DNA of 64,000 bases, from NCBI RefSeq assembly GCF_900099765.1, contig NZ_FNDX01000009.1, positions 142,193 to 206,192 on the forward strand. Reading direction: 5' to 3'. Numbering within the stretch: position 1 is the stretch's first letter; each line of letters starts with the position of its first letter. The notes below the pieces were generated by a model, which was not told the DNA's origin, made no database searches, and saw nothing but the letters and a program-made list of their open reading frames with translations. The stretch is from Paenibacillus typhae. Its GTDB lineage: Bacteria > Bacillota > Bacilli > Paenibacillales > Paenibacillaceae. Below, in pieces: positions 46,665 through 55,869 of the stretch. The translations under genes and the position numbers were made by a program.

Positions 46665-46695
46665 AAAAAAGAGCCCTATAAACTCCAAGGCTCTT
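46665..46695 (-). terminator. intrinsic terminator of the two-component operon
   Basis: AAGAGCC (46669-46675) pairs with GGCTCTT (46689-46695); on the minus strand TTTTTT follows. Confidence 0.8.
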
Positions 46696-46716
46696 CGCAT
46701 ACTCTCTATTATCATT

Positions 46717-47997
46717 TCAGTACCGCAACACCAGCACAAACCGCATCCCTTCTGCAGATGCCTCACCGTAAATATCTCCGTCCATCTTGCGCATCAGCTG
46801 GCGGCAGATGAACAGGCCCAGCCCGTTGCCCTGCTTGCCGGCGCTGTTCGAGCCGCGCCAGAAGCTGGCGAAGATATGCGGCAGCTCGGAAGCCGGAACG
46901 GGAGCGCCGGTGTTCTCGATGAGGATCAGCTGACGGTAATCCTCTTCCCGGAAGCTGATTCTTATTAGCGTGCCGTCCCCGTATTTGATCGCGTTCTCCA
47001 GCAGGTTGTCCATCACCTCAAGCAGCTTATCCGGGTCCCCAAGCAGCAGCTTGTCGTCAGGTATAGCTACATCGAAACGGATTCTGAGCAGTTCAAGGCG
47101 CTCCTTGTAATGATCCGTCACCCGTCTGATCCAGTCTTTCAGGTAAAATTCCGCTACGTGCACCTCTGTCTCCTGGAGGGAGGACACGGATGCAGCGATG
47201 ATGCTGCTGATCATCTGCTCTATTTGTCCGGCCTTTTGGCCGATCAGGCTGGCGGATGCCCTGCGTTTGTCTTCGTTGTCATAGAGCCCTTCCGCCAGCG
47301 CACTGGAGTACAGCTTAATCGCTGCGACTGGTGTTTTGAGCTCATGCGACAGGGAGGCGATCAGGGTCTGGCGGTCTTTTTCCAGCCGCAGATTGGTCTG
47401 CTTCTGGCGGTCCAGCGTCTCGCGCAGCAGGTTTAGCCCCCAGACAAATTTGCCAAAAAACCTGCTTTTGCTCTCCTTCATATCCTGGGTCAGATTGCCC
47501 TTGGATAATGCATAAGGAAGCTCCTCGATCGTATGGAACGGCCTGATAATCTGCTTGCGGATGTAAATTAGCAGGCCACATATGGCAGCAAGTGCTGTAC
47601 CAAGCAGTATGACCGTCAGCAGAAGCAGCGGTGAACGGCTTGCACCGGATGAATACTCCAGCCTCAAATAACCTGCCGGCTCAACTCCACGGTATATAGG
47701 CTTAACGGTATACTCGGCATTGTTCTGCACACCCGTGCCGTCAAAAAATCCGCGCACGGCCTCCGGCTCTGCTTCCCATTCCAGCCATGCAGCATTTCGC
47801 ACATAAGTATATCCGTCCAGCTTAAGTTCACCGGGCTCACGCCCGTCACTTACCTCCCGGGTAATACGGTTGACCTCAATCCGGTATGCTTTGTCTCCTG
47901 AGTCTCCAGCCAGCTTGAAGCCATAAGCGGTAAACAAGGCAATCACCACGATACCGATACTTATCGTGCAGAGAATCAGCCGGTCAAACCGCTTCAT
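46717..47997 (-). CDS. sensor histidine kinase
   Basis: 426 residues. Two membrane helices (about 8-28 and 125-147) enclose an extracellular domain of about 95 residues. A HAMP-like segment, the H box LIASLSHELKTPVAAIK (about 218) with the phospho-His, and the N, G1 and G2 boxes (NLLENAIKYG near 338, GNGLGLFI near 393) follow. ATG 47997 overlaps the response-regulator gene by 14 bases, so translation is coupled. The neighbouring ABC exporter suggests a response to an antimicrobial or envelope signal, by inference. Confidence 0.93.
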   Translation of the reverse strand: MKRFDRLILCTISIGIVVIALFTAYGFKLAGDSGDKAYRIEVNRITREVSDGREPGELKLDGYTYVRNAAWLEWEAEPEAVRGFFDGTGVQNNAEYTVKPIYRGVEPAGYLRLEYSSGASRSPLLLLTVILLGTALAAICGLLIYIRKQIIRPFHTIEELPYALSKGNLTQDMKESKSRFFGKFVWGLNLLRETLDRQKQTNLRLEKDRQTLIASLSHELKTPVAAIKLYSSALAEGLYDNEDKRRASASLIGQKAGQIEQMISSIIAASVSSLQETEVHVAEFYLKDWIRRVTDHYKERLELLRIRFDVAIPDDKLLLGDPDKLLEVMDNLLENAIKYGDGTLIRISFREEDYRQLILIENTGAPVPASELPHIFASFWRGSNSAGKQGNGLGLFICRQLMRKMDGDIYGEASAEGMRFVLVLRY

Positions 47998-48670
47998 ACT
48001 TGTAGCCCACTCCCCACACCGTTACAATCCGTTTCGGCTGCTTCGGATTAAGCTCAATCTTTTCCCGCAGCTTGTTAATATGTACGGTTAATGTAGACGG
48101 CTCGCTGAAGCTGTCCGCTCCCCACACCTGCCCGAACAGCCACTCCTTGCGCAGCGCCTTGCCCCGGTTATTCAGGAGCAGCACCAGCAGCTCATATTCC
48201 TTCATTGTCATGGACACCGGAGCTTCTGCCAGAAACACCTGCATGGAGGAGCGGTTGACCAGCAGGTCGCCGTCTGTCAGCAGCTGCCTGTTGTCATTCA
48301 TCTCATAGCTCCGGCGCATATGTGCCTTTACTTTGGCGATCAGCAGCTGAATGGTAAACGGCTTTTCCAGATAATCGTCAGCCCCCAGCTCCAGCCCGAT
48401 GATCTTGTTGTCATCCCCGTGCCGGGCACTCATGATCAGAATCGGCAGATTGTATTTTTCCCTGGCCAGTCTGCACACGGCAAAGCCGTCGATCCCGGGC
48501 AGCATAATATCGAGCAGCAGCAGCTTTACCGCCTGGCTGTCCAAAAGCTCCAGTCCCTCTTCCGCGCTGGAAGCAGATGCTACAGAGTAGCCCTCCGCCT
48601 CCAGAAAATCCCGTATAACCGCAGACAGCTCCAGATTATCCTCAATGACCAAAATATCAGCCAATACCAT
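47984..48670 (-). CDS. OmpR-family response regulator
   Basis: About 228 residues. The receiver (residues 1-120) has the acidic pair VIEDN, the phospho-Asp in LLLLDIMLP (about 53) and the Lys in LEKPF (about 104). A winged-helix DNA-binding domain follows (about 130-228) with LTVHINKLREKIE. ATG 48670 directly abuts AGGAGGG; the TTG two codons later (48664) has better spacing and may be the true start. Confidence 0.93.
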   Translation of the reverse strand: MVLADILVIEDNLELSAVIRDFLEAEGYSVASASSAEEGLELLDSQAVKLLLLDIMLPGIDGFAVCRLAREKYNLPILIMSARHGDDNKIIGLELGADDYLEKPFTIQLLIAKVKAHMRRSYEMNDNRQLLTDGDLLVNRSSMQVFLAEAPVSMTMKEYELLVLLLNNRGKALRKEWLFGQVWGADSFSEPSTLTVHINKLREKIELNPKQPKRIVTVWGVGYKYEAV

Positions 48671-48721
48671 CCCTCCTGTATCTCTCTATCTCTCTATGGC
48701 AGGGTAGGCGACATTTAGCCA

Positions 48722-48783
48722 CTTTATAGCTTGAACTAGCAGTAATTCTATCTTGGGTACTTTATGAAGTTCAATCTATAAAG
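48722..48783. promoter_or_regulatory. 16-bp inverted repeat before the two-component operon
   Basis: CTTTATAGCTTGAACT (48722-48737) faces AGTTCAATCTATAAAG (48768-48783), one mismatch, with 30 bases between. No T-run follows on either side. It lies between the ABC exporter and the regulator genes, where a dimeric response regulator could bind. Confidence 0.45.
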
Positions 48784-48795
48784 CTATTCCCCTGC

Positions 48796-49572
48796 CTACC
48801 ATCCCTGCCCCATCAGCCACTCATTCAGCCGGCGCTCCCGTTCTCTGACGCCCTCCGCCTCAGCGAATTTGCCAAGCTTCAGCTCGCCCTGGATGTTGCC
48901 GTCCACCATATAGAGAACCTTATCAGTCTGCGCGGCTACCTTCACATCATGGGTGACGATCATGATCGTCGTACCTTCCCGGTTGATCCGACACAGCTCC
49001 TCCATCACTTCCTTGGCGGCTTTGGAGTTCAGTGCTCCGGTCGGCTCATCGGCAAACAGCATCCGGGGTGCGTTGATCAACGCCCGGCAGATGCAGGCCC
49101 GCTGCAGCTGTCCGCCCGACACCTCGGCAATATCATGTCCAGCAATTTCGATGATCCCGAGCTTCCGCATCAGCTTGTCGGCATGTTCGTTGATGTCACT
49201 CCGGCTGCGGTTATCTCCTTTGCCCTTAATCGCCTGATAGCCCGATAATATGATATTATCATAGACCGACAGGTTGCCGAGCATATACATTTGCTGAAAA
49301 ATAAAACCCATCTCATGCAGCCGTACCTCTGCGATCTCATTCTGCGACAGCTGAGACAGCTGCTTCCGGTTAAACAGCACCTCTCCCGCCGTCAGGCGGT
49401 CCATCCCGCTGACCGTATAGAGCAGGGTAGATTTGCCGGAGCCGGAAGGTCCCATGACCGACACAAACTCTCCCTCATGCAGGGTGAAATTAATATTCCG
49501 CAGCACATTATGCTGGCTTTTGTTCACGATATAGGTTTTGCACAGATTGGTAACTTCAAGTATGGTAGTCAT
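48796..49572 (-). CDS. ABC transporter ATP-binding protein (MacB/LolD type)
   Basis: 258 residues. Walker A GPSGSGKST (about 41), Q-loop FIFQQMYML, signature SGGQLQRA (about 153), Walker B MLFADEPTGALNS and switch His in VTHD are all present. The C-terminus has a 30-residue charged extension. It serves the FtsX-type permease encoded 17 bp upstream, forming a mechanotransmission-type exporter. Confidence 0.95.
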   Translation of the reverse strand: MTTILEVTNLCKTYIVNKSQHNVLRNINFTLHEGEFVSVMGPSGSGKSTLLYTVSGMDRLTAGEVLFNRKQLSQLSQNEIAEVRLHEMGFIFQQMYMLGNLSVYDNIILSGYQAIKGKGDNRSRSDINEHADKLMRKLGIIEIAGHDIAEVSGGQLQRACICRALINAPRMLFADEPTGALNSKAAKEVMEELCRINREGTTIMIVTHDVKVAAQTDKVLYMVDGNIQGELKLGKFAEAEGVRERERRLNEWLMGQGW

Positions 49573-49589
49573 CGCTTCATTCCTCCTGA

Positions 49590-51941
49590 TTATTCTTTAT
49601 TCATATTCCAGACGTGGATGTGTTTGATTTGTCCGCAGCTGGTATATACCGCCGTTACCACTACGGTCAGAATCACCAGCGGGTACAGCACGTAAACCTG
49701 CAGCGGCATAATCTGAAAGTGAAGCTCGGTAAGCCCGAACATCCGGAAGACGAAGCCGAACAGCCGTTCACCGAGAATATTGGCTCCCAGCACGCCTATA
49801 GTCAGCGAGCCTGTCAGCAGAATCATAATCCGCAGCACCTGCCACAGCCGGATCAGCCCGTCTGTAAAACCAAGGCTTTTCATAACGGCAATGCCCTGGA
49901 TCTCCTTGCTGATAAGCAGCCGTACAAACAGGCTTGTAATAAAAAAGATAATCAGGCACACAATGACCGTAAGCAGGCTGATCACACTTTTCAGCTGACC
50001 GATAAAGCCGCCGATGACCTCCTTCAGCATTTCATCAGCAGTCTTGATTTCATATTGGCTGAATAACCGCTTCATCTCTGCTGTTATTGCAGCCTTGTCC
50101 TGATCCGGTGCATTAATCATGCCGGTGATCATATAAGACGTTGTTATTTGCGGGTAAAATTCCCCGGCCAGCCGGACCATATAGCCTTCATTCGATATGG
50201 CCTGAAAAATACCGGTGATCAGGAAGGAATGCTGCCGGCCGTCTATTTCAAATACAATATAATCACCAAGACTTTTGTGATAGACCTCCGACATAATGCT
50301 GGTAATCGCTATTTCATTAGCCAGCTCAGGAGCCGTTCCCTGCAGATACTCAAGATTGGCCGCAGGCTCGTTTTTCGTTCCGGAGATACTTCTGTTGCTC
50401 TCGCCGTTATCGGATATATACTTTGTCAATGCCGTGTACTCCAAAGAAAGCTGAACATCGAACTTCTGATCCTTAAACTGCTGCTCTACCTTCGACAGCT
50501 CCTCGCGGATCTCATTCAGCGGTATATCAGCCACGACGGCTTTCGTATAGAAATCCGCTTCCGTTGTTCCCAGATAGCTTATGAATTTCGGTGTGAGAAT
50601 CGTATTGGTCAGATTGATAGGGATAATGATGATAGCTGCGCTAAGAATAAAGGTGATAATCAGGGTGGTATAGCTTTTCAGACGGCTCACAACATCGCTC
50701 ATTGCCAGAAACAGCATCGGATGCAGCCGCTTGCTGCGGTGAAGATGGAACCTGCGTGAAGGCTTGAACCTTTCGCCGGTATGGCCCTGTCTGATCGCGT
50801 CGATCGCAGAAGCTTTATTAATTTTGCGCATGCACAGGACACAGAACAGCAGGGTCAGCAGAACAATTGCTATTGCACTCATAATGGAAATGATAATATT
50901 GGCTATGCCGCCGGGCAGGATAATATATTCTGCCGTTTTGCGGGACATCAGGGCACTTAGCGGAAAGCTGGCAATCAGCCCGACAGCTCCCCCCATAACA
51001 GCAAGGCCTGAATATTTGGCCAGGTATAGTCCCTTGATCGATCCGTTCTTGAAGCCGATGGCCTTCATCACGCCGATCTCCCGGTATTCATCCTGCAGCG
51101 TAGACACAATGGTAAATCTCAGTGTCATAAAAGCTATAAAAATCAGAAACAGGCTGATTACAAACAGCATGGCGGAAATAATCTGATCAGTCAGGAAGGA
51201 GGTCTTTACAAGCCCCTTGTCGACCTGAAAATTCGCCTGCAGATCCTCCTTGGCAAAAGCTGCCGCTACCGCTGAAGACTCCACTCCTTTAGCTGCCATA
51301 AAACTATACTGCACTGAGATTGCTTCCTCAGGTAATGCGCTCTGAATGTCAGCAAAATCCTGCTCTGAAAGGATCAGCCGTTTCAGCCCCATCAGGTCAG
51401 CTCCCAAAAAGGCGTCTTTGAAAAATTCTGTTACTTTAAAGCTTTTGGTGATACCGTCAAAATTCATAGTGATGCTGTCGCCAAGCTCCATGCCGGTAGC
51501 ATTTCTGATGCTTACCGGTATCCCGATCTCGCCTGCATCCAGCTTGAACTGCTGATCGTCCTGACTGAAAATCAAATTCACCTTGTCAGGCACCGTCGCC
51601 AGTGTAAGCACCAGATTGCTTGAAAAGCCGTTCCGGCCGGCCGGAAGCTTAATCTGCCGGCTGGTTACACTGATCTGCTGCTCGGAGTATACCTCACCGA
51701 CGATAGCCTGATTTCGGGTCCAGTCTTTAATCTTTTGCCTGTTCTCCGCTGTATCGGGAATGGTGACACTGTGGTCCGCCACCTTGCTCTTGTCGATAAA
51801 ATACCCGATGGCCGATGAGGTGGTGTACATCAGGTTTGTTCCGCTCGCCACCAGGGCTGTTGCCAGTGTGATCAGCACGAGCAGTACGATATTCATCGTT
51901 TTTTTGCGGCGCAGATCCTTTTTCAGAATGTTCAGAAACAC
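49590..51941 (-). CDS. ABC transporter permease with two FtsX domains
   Basis: 783 residues. N-terminal helix, a large extracellular domain (about 45-235), three helices (FtsX domain near 240-370), a second helix and extracellular domain (about 430-640), and a final FtsX domain (about 650-775). This layout is like BceB/MacB-type transporters. GTG 51941 is eight bases after AAAGGGG. The ATPase gene and the two-component system downstream suggest resistance or envelope stress, by analogy. Confidence 0.92.
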   Translation of the reverse strand: MFLNILKKDLRRKKTMNIVLLVLITLATALVASGTNLMYTTSSAIGYFIDKSKVADHSVTIPDTAENRQKIKDWTRNQAIVGEVYSEQQISVTSRQIKLPAGRNGFSSNLVLTLATVPDKVNLIFSQDDQQFKLDAGEIGIPVSIRNATGMELGDSITMNFDGITKSFKVTEFFKDAFLGADLMGLKRLILSEQDFADIQSALPEEAISVQYSFMAAKGVESSAVAAAFAKEDLQANFQVDKGLVKTSFLTDQIISAMLFVISLFLIFIAFMTLRFTIVSTLQDEYREIGVMKAIGFKNGSIKGLYLAKYSGLAVMGGAVGLIASFPLSALMSRKTAEYIILPGGIANIIISIMSAIAIVLLTLLFCVLCMRKINKASAIDAIRQGHTGERFKPSRRFHLHRSKRLHPMLFLAMSDVVSRLKSYTTLIITFILSAAIIIIPINLTNTILTPKFISYLGTTEADFYTKAVVADIPLNEIREELSKVEQQFKDQKFDVQLSLEYTALTKYISDNGESNRSISGTKNEPAANLEYLQGTAPELANEIAITSIMSEVYHKSLGDYIVFEIDGRQHSFLITGIFQAISNEGYMVRLAGEFYPQITTSYMITGMINAPDQDKAAITAEMKRLFSQYEIKTADEMLKEVIGGFIGQLKSVISLLTVIVCLIIFFITSLFVRLLISKEIQGIAVMKSLGFTDGLIRLWQVLRIMILLTGSLTIGVLGANILGERLFGFVFRMFGLTELHFQIMPLQVYVLYPLVILTVVVTAVYTSCGQIKHIHVWNMNKE

Positions 51942-52024
51942 GCTTTGTTCCCCTTTCTCATATCCTTTGAAGTGATTATAATGGGGAAGTTATTAAATAA
52001 TCCTTAACTGGGGGGATTTTGACT

Positions 52025-52549
52025 ATGGAGAATGATTTGAGATACCCGATTGGCCCGTTTGAGTATGCCGGTGAGATTACCGCTGGTGTTACTACCGCGT
52101 GGATCAGGGAAATTGAAGAATTACCGGGACTATTGCGGGAGGCTGTAAAAGAGTTGAATGAGGAGCAGCTGGATACTCCGTATCGTCCAGGCGGATGGTC
52201 GGTACGGCAGGTGATTCATCATGTTGCAGATAGTCATATGAATGCTTATGTACGGTTTAAGCTGGCTCTAACGGAAGACAAGCCGGTAATCAAGCCTTAT
52301 GAGGAGGCAAAATGGGCAGAGCTTCCGGATTATGCCTTGCCGGTTGAGCCATCCCTTTTACTCATTGAAAACCTGCATCAGCGCTGGGTTACCGTTCTGC
52401 GTGAGCTGACTCCTGCCGATCTGGAAAAGACCTTTATCCATCCGGAATCCGGTGTAGTTTCATTAGGCAGAAATATCGGCATCTACGCCTGGCACGGCAA
52501 GCATCATCTTGCCCATATTACCTCGCTGTGCAGCCGTATGGGCTGGTAA
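52025..52549 (+). CDS. YfiT-type DinB-family metal-dependent protein (possible bacillithiol transferase)
   Basis: 174 residues. [20 protein letters not shown] (about 58) and [10 protein letters not shown] (about 155) supply the three-His metal site. The [10 protein letters not shown] segment is typical of B. subtilis YfiT/BstA, which transfers bacillithiol to electrophiles. ATG 52025 is nine bases after GGGGGG. Monocistronic with a terminator after it. Confidence 0.9.
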   Translation: MENDLRYPIGPFEYAGEITAGVTTAWIREIEELPGLLREAVKELNEEQLDTPYRPGGWSVRQVIHHVADSHMNAYVRFKLALTEDKPVIKPYEEAKWAELPDYALPVEPSLLLIENLHQRWVTVLRELTPADLEKTFIHPESGVVSLGRNIGIYAWHGKHHLAHITSLCSRMGW

Positions 52550-52569
52550 AACAACCCTAATACAACTAA

Positions 52570-52628
52570 AAAACCTGCCATGGAAAATGGATAAGCCATT
52601 CAGGCCATCCCTTCCTAAGGCAGGTTTT
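52570..52628. terminator. bidirectional terminator between convergent genes
   Basis: AAAACCTGCC (52570-52579) pairs perfectly with GGCAGGTTTT (52619-52628) across a 39-base loop that itself holds short pairs. Confidence 0.7.
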
Positions 52629-52633
52629 GTATA

Positions 52634-53803
52634 TTACTGCTGTTTTACAAATTCATAAAATGCCAGGGCCTGCTCCCAGTCTGTGAAGCCAGCCTGGGCC
52701 AGCTTGTCGCTGCCGCCGCCTTTGCCCCCGAAGCCGCCGAGGTGCTCCTTAAAGAACGCACCGCAGGACAGCCCGGCTTTTCCGCTCTGTGCGAACACCA
52801 GCTTATTCTCGGCTGCTGACAGCAGCAGCACCGGCAGATCGGTCAAGGCAGTCAGCTTGGCAGCAAGGCTCTGCAGATCCTTGAGCGATTTCTGTTCATA
52901 GGTCTGCGCGATAATCCGGCTGCCAGGCTCCTGCGCCGCCAGCAGTTCACCCGCTGCATAACCGTCATTCAGCTCTTTAAGCGCTGTAAGCTCGGCCTGA
53001 AGCTGCTTTTGCTCCTGCTCCATTTTTTCAATCCGGTCCATAATCTCGTCCTTGCCGGTATTGAATTTGACGGACAAGGCGCCCAGAATACGCACATTGT
53101 CATTGAACTCGGCCAGTGCGCGGCCGCCGCATTTGAACATCACCCGGATGTTGCCCTTCTGCTTGTCCGCTCTCAGCAGCTTGATCATGCCGATGGTCCC
53201 GGTCGACGGGACATGAGTACCTCCGCAGGCGTTATATTCAATTCCTTCAATTTCAACAATCCGGATATTCTCAGTCACTGTAGGCTGCTTCACCAGCGGC
53301 AGGCGGGCCAGCTCTTCCCCGCTCACGAAATAGCTGCTGATGCTGCTGTTCAGATATATCTGCCGGTTAACCTCGGCCTCCACTTCCAGCATTCTGGCCG
53401 GTGACAGCTCTGTCAGCTCAACATCGATGGTTGCATAATCGGTTCCAAGGTGAAAGCTTAGCGTCATCGCCCCGCACAGCTCACGGAATACCGCCGACAA
53501 CAAATGCTGCCCGCTGTGCTGCTGCATGTGGTCGAATCTCCGCTCCCAGTCCAGCTTGCAGCTGACTTCAGCCCCTCCGGGCAGGCTCTCCACTTTGTGG
53601 AACACTTCGCCTTCCTCAAGAATGACATCCAGCACCGGAATACCGCCGATGGTGCCGGTATCGCACGGCTGCCCGCCTCCATGCGGATAGAAGGCTGTCT
53701 TTTCCAGGACAAGATACAGCCCGTCTGCTTTTTCCTCAATCCGGCTCACCCTGGTTTCCCACTCCCGGATAAAAGCTGATTCATAATATAATTTATCAGT
53801 CAT
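52634..53803 (-). CDS. alanyl-tRNA editing protein AlaX-L
   Basis: 389 residues. An editing domain with zinc motifs QHSGQHLLSA (about 95) and CGGTH (about 193) hydrolyses Ser- or Gly-tRNA(Ala). A coiled coil (about 240-280) and a DHHA1 domain at the C-terminus (GGFGGKGGGSDKLAQAG) make it the long form. Start ATG 53803 overlaps the upstream GNAT gene by eight bases. Confidence 0.93.
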   Translation of the reverse strand: MTDKLYYESAFIREWETRVSRIEEKADGLYLVLEKTAFYPHGGGQPCDTGTIGGIPVLDVILEEGEVFHKVESLPGGAEVSCKLDWERRFDHMQQHSGQHLLSAVFRELCGAMTLSFHLGTDYATIDVELTELSPARMLEVEAEVNRQIYLNSSISSYFVSGEELARLPLVKQPTVTENIRIVEIEGIEYNACGGTHVPSTGTIGMIKLLRADKQKGNIRVMFKCGGRALAEFNDNVRILGALSVKFNTGKDEIMDRIEKMEQEQKQLQAELTALKELNDGYAAGELLAAQEPGSRIIAQTYEQKSLKDLQSLAAKLTALTDLPVLLLSAAENKLVFAQSGKAGLSCGAFFKEHLGGFGGKGGGSDKLAQAGFTDWEQALAFYEFVKQQ

Positions 53804-54254
53804 TTGTCTGCTCCGCTCCGTTTCTGTCTACAGCTCCGGCTTCGGCTGGTCCGAAGAACCGTTCCATAATAATATAGTCTTTGCCGCCTTTAGTGAACGA
53901 CTGCCCCGTTGCAGCCAGTCCAAACTTCTGATAGAAAGGGGCTTTATTGCTGCGTGCATTGCAAAAGATTCTCCGGGCTCCCCGCTGCTCTGCCTCCTTC
54001 ATCACATGCTGCAGCAGCCTGCTGCCATAGCCTTTGCCCTGCTCGGATTCAAGAGTAGCGAACTTGCGAAACTGCGCTTCATCACCTTCAATGAATAAAG
54101 AAACTGCGGAGATCAGCCGCTCACCCTCGAACAGCCCGTAATGCTCCCCGGCATCGTCATCGGCCAGCTTCACATAATCCAGCTCACGCTCCGGCCACAT
54201 GACCTCATGTCTTAGCTGCCATGCCTGTTCCTTCGGTATGAACCTTATGTCCAT
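53796..54254 (-). CDS. GNAT-family acetyltransferase
   Basis: 152 residues. SEQGKGYGSRLLQHVMKEA (about 70) is the acetyl-CoA loop, and NKAPFYQKFGL (about 103) the closing motif. An ElaA-like branch is possible. Translationally coupled to alaX-L by overlap. Substrate unknown. Confidence 0.87.
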   Translation of the reverse strand: MDIRFIPKEQAWQLRHEVMWPERELDYVKLADDDAGEHYGLFEGERLISAVSLFIEGDEAQFRKFATLESEQGKGYGSRLLQHVMKEAEQRGARRIFCNARSNKAPFYQKFGLAATGQSFTKGGKDYIIMERFFGPAEAGAVDRNGAEQTND

Positions 54255-54278
54255 ATTTCCACCTCTGTCCCGATCTGT

Positions 54279-55043
54279 TTAGTGCATTGTATCCCATATC
54301 TGTTTACCGATCAAGATCACCGTTACCGCAATGAACAACGGTCGGATATACCCTGCTCCCTTGCGGATCGCAACCTTGGAGCCGAGTATCGCGCCGATAA
54401 CCATCGGGACTCCAAGCACCAGGCCGTAAGAGTAGCTGACCGAGCCCAGCGCCACGAACGTAAGCAGACTGGAGATGTTGCTGGCAAAGTTCAGCACCTT
54501 GGCATTGCCGGCTGCCGTCACGAACTCAAAGCCCAGCATCAGAAAGGCAAAGATCAGGAACGATCCCGTACCCGGGCCGAAAAAACCGTCATAAAACCCG
54601 ATGATCAGGGCAACCAGCATGCCGGTCAGGCGTGTTTTTTTGCTGCCGCCGGAGAAGGTGGATACATCGCCCCACGATTTTTTCAAAAGCGTATAGACTG
54701 TAATCACTACCAGCATTACGATGACCAGCGGCTTCAGAAACTCCGAAAGCACCTGCCGGACAGTGAAGGAGCCAGCGACCGCCCCGGCGATCGAGAAAGG
54801 TATTAGCAGCCTGATGAGCTGAAAATTGATTTTACCGGACCTGATAAAGGAAGCTGTACTGGTAAAAGAGCACATCGTGCCAGCCAGCTTGTTCGTTCCT
54901 AGCAGCAGATGCAGCGGTATGCCCGCCGACAGCAGTGCCGGAATCGAGATCAGTCCACCGCCGCCCACTACAGAATCAATAAATCCGGCCAGAAAGCCGC
55001 AAACCACTAAAACTATGATCATTCCAGTACTAATATGATCCAT
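54279..55043 (-). CDS. TauE/SafE-family (TSUP) membrane transporter
   Basis: 254 residues, eight membrane helices. The N-terminal GFIDSVVGGGGLISIPALL (about 19) and the internal repeat GFYDGFFGPGTGSFLIFAF (about 149) are the two family half-signatures. Members export sulfite, sulfonates or small organic anions. Start ATG 55043. No sulfur genes lie nearby. Confidence 0.92.
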   Translation of the reverse strand: MDHISTGMIIVLVVCGFLAGFIDSVVGGGGLISIPALLSAGIPLHLLLGTNKLAGTMCSFTSTASFIRSGKINFQLIRLLIPFSIAGAVAGSFTVRQVLSEFLKPLVIVMLVVITVYTLLKKSWGDVSTFSGGSKKTRLTGMLVALIIGFYDGFFGPGTGSFLIFAFLMLGFEFVTAAGNAKVLNFASNISSLLTFVALGSVSYSYGLVLGVPMVIGAILGSKVAIRKGAGYIRPLFIAVTVILIGKQIWDTMH

Positions 55044-55109
55044 CTCCGGCCTCCTGCTATGTAAACAATGAGTATATTAAACCTTTAAATCTGGAAGGCT
55101 TGTGTACAC

Positions 55110-55544
55110 TTAATCCCAGCCGGATTCCATGAACCATTCCCCGCGTCCAAAGGCATCCAGTGCTTTTGTCATGAATGGCAGGGTATTATCCGGGAGCTTG
55201 TTCAGGTCAAACCAGCCCAGCTCATCACATTTGTCCGGCTCCATATTGCTCACTTCACCCGACCACTCCTCGGCCCGGAAGAAAAAATCAATCCGTTCCG
55301 CGTCCGCTGTCTTAATATGCATTGTCCCCAGCATATGCAAATGTGCCGGATTAATCCGGACCCCGGTTTCCTCCCGCGCTTCACGGATTGCCGCCATATG
55401 CAGCGTTTCCCCGCCGTCCAGCTTACCGCCCGGAAAACCGTAATAACCGTCCATATGCCCTGTATTGCAGCGTCTAAGCAGCAGCACCTGACCGCTCTGG
55501 ACCAGCATGATATGTACAACACTAAGCACCCGGAATTCCGCCAT
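55110..55544 (-). CDS. Nudix hydrolase
   Basis: 144 residues. The Nudix box GGKLDGGETLHMAAIREARE with EETG (about residues 38-60) is intact. ATG 55544 is eleven bases after GGGAGGG; the long upstream ORF overlaps another gene and has no ribosome site. It should cleave a nucleoside diphosphate derivative. Confidence 0.9.
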   Translation of the reverse strand: MAEFRVLSVVHIMLVQSGQVLLLRRCNTGHMDGYYGFPGGKLDGGETLHMAAIREAREETGVRINPAHLHMLGTMHIKTADAERIDFFFRAEEWSGEVSNMEPDKCDELGWFDLNKLPDNTLPFMTKALDAFGRGEWFMESGWD

Positions 55545-55571
55545 ATTGCTTCTATCCCTCCCCTGTAAAAT

Positions 55572-55604
55572 AAAAAAGAGCAGCAGGATCATCTCCTGCC
55601 GCTC
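55572..55604 (-). terminator. intrinsic terminator of the small gene at 55630-55809
   Basis: GAGCAGCAGGA (55578-55588) pairs with TCCTGCCGCTC (55594-55604), and TTTTTT follows on the minus strand. Confidence 0.8.
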
Positions 55605-55629
55605 CCTTAAATCCGTATGGATGCAGTCA

Positions 55630-55809
55630 TTACTTATAAGAATTCTGTTCATTCTTCTTATAAGTTGTCTTGTCATCGCTAAGGGACTCCTTGCGGATGT
55701 CGAGCTTCTTCTGCTCCATCTGCTGTGCCTGCTGGCTGGTAACAGCCGCATGATCCAGCTCATCCACAGTGTTCATCAGGTTTTTATCCGGTTTGCTATG
55801 GTTCGTCAC
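55630..55809 (-). CDS. small hydrophilic protein, unknown
   Basis: 59 residues, not long enough for most ORF cutoffs. GTG 55809 is seven bases after AAGGAGG, and a terminator follows the stop. The protein is highly charged and rich in Gln, Lys and Asp (HAAVTSQQAQQMEQKKLDIR), with no hydrophobic segment. It could be a small sporulation or stress protein, but I recognise no family. Confidence 0.72.
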   Translation of the reverse strand: MTNHSKPDKNLMNTVDELDHAAVTSQQAQQMEQKKLDIRKESLSDDKTTYKKNEQNSYK

Positions 55810-55869
55810 TGCACTGCCTCCTTAAGGTTACTTGTCATTTCACCTTATTGTGGCAATGAACAGCCCGGA

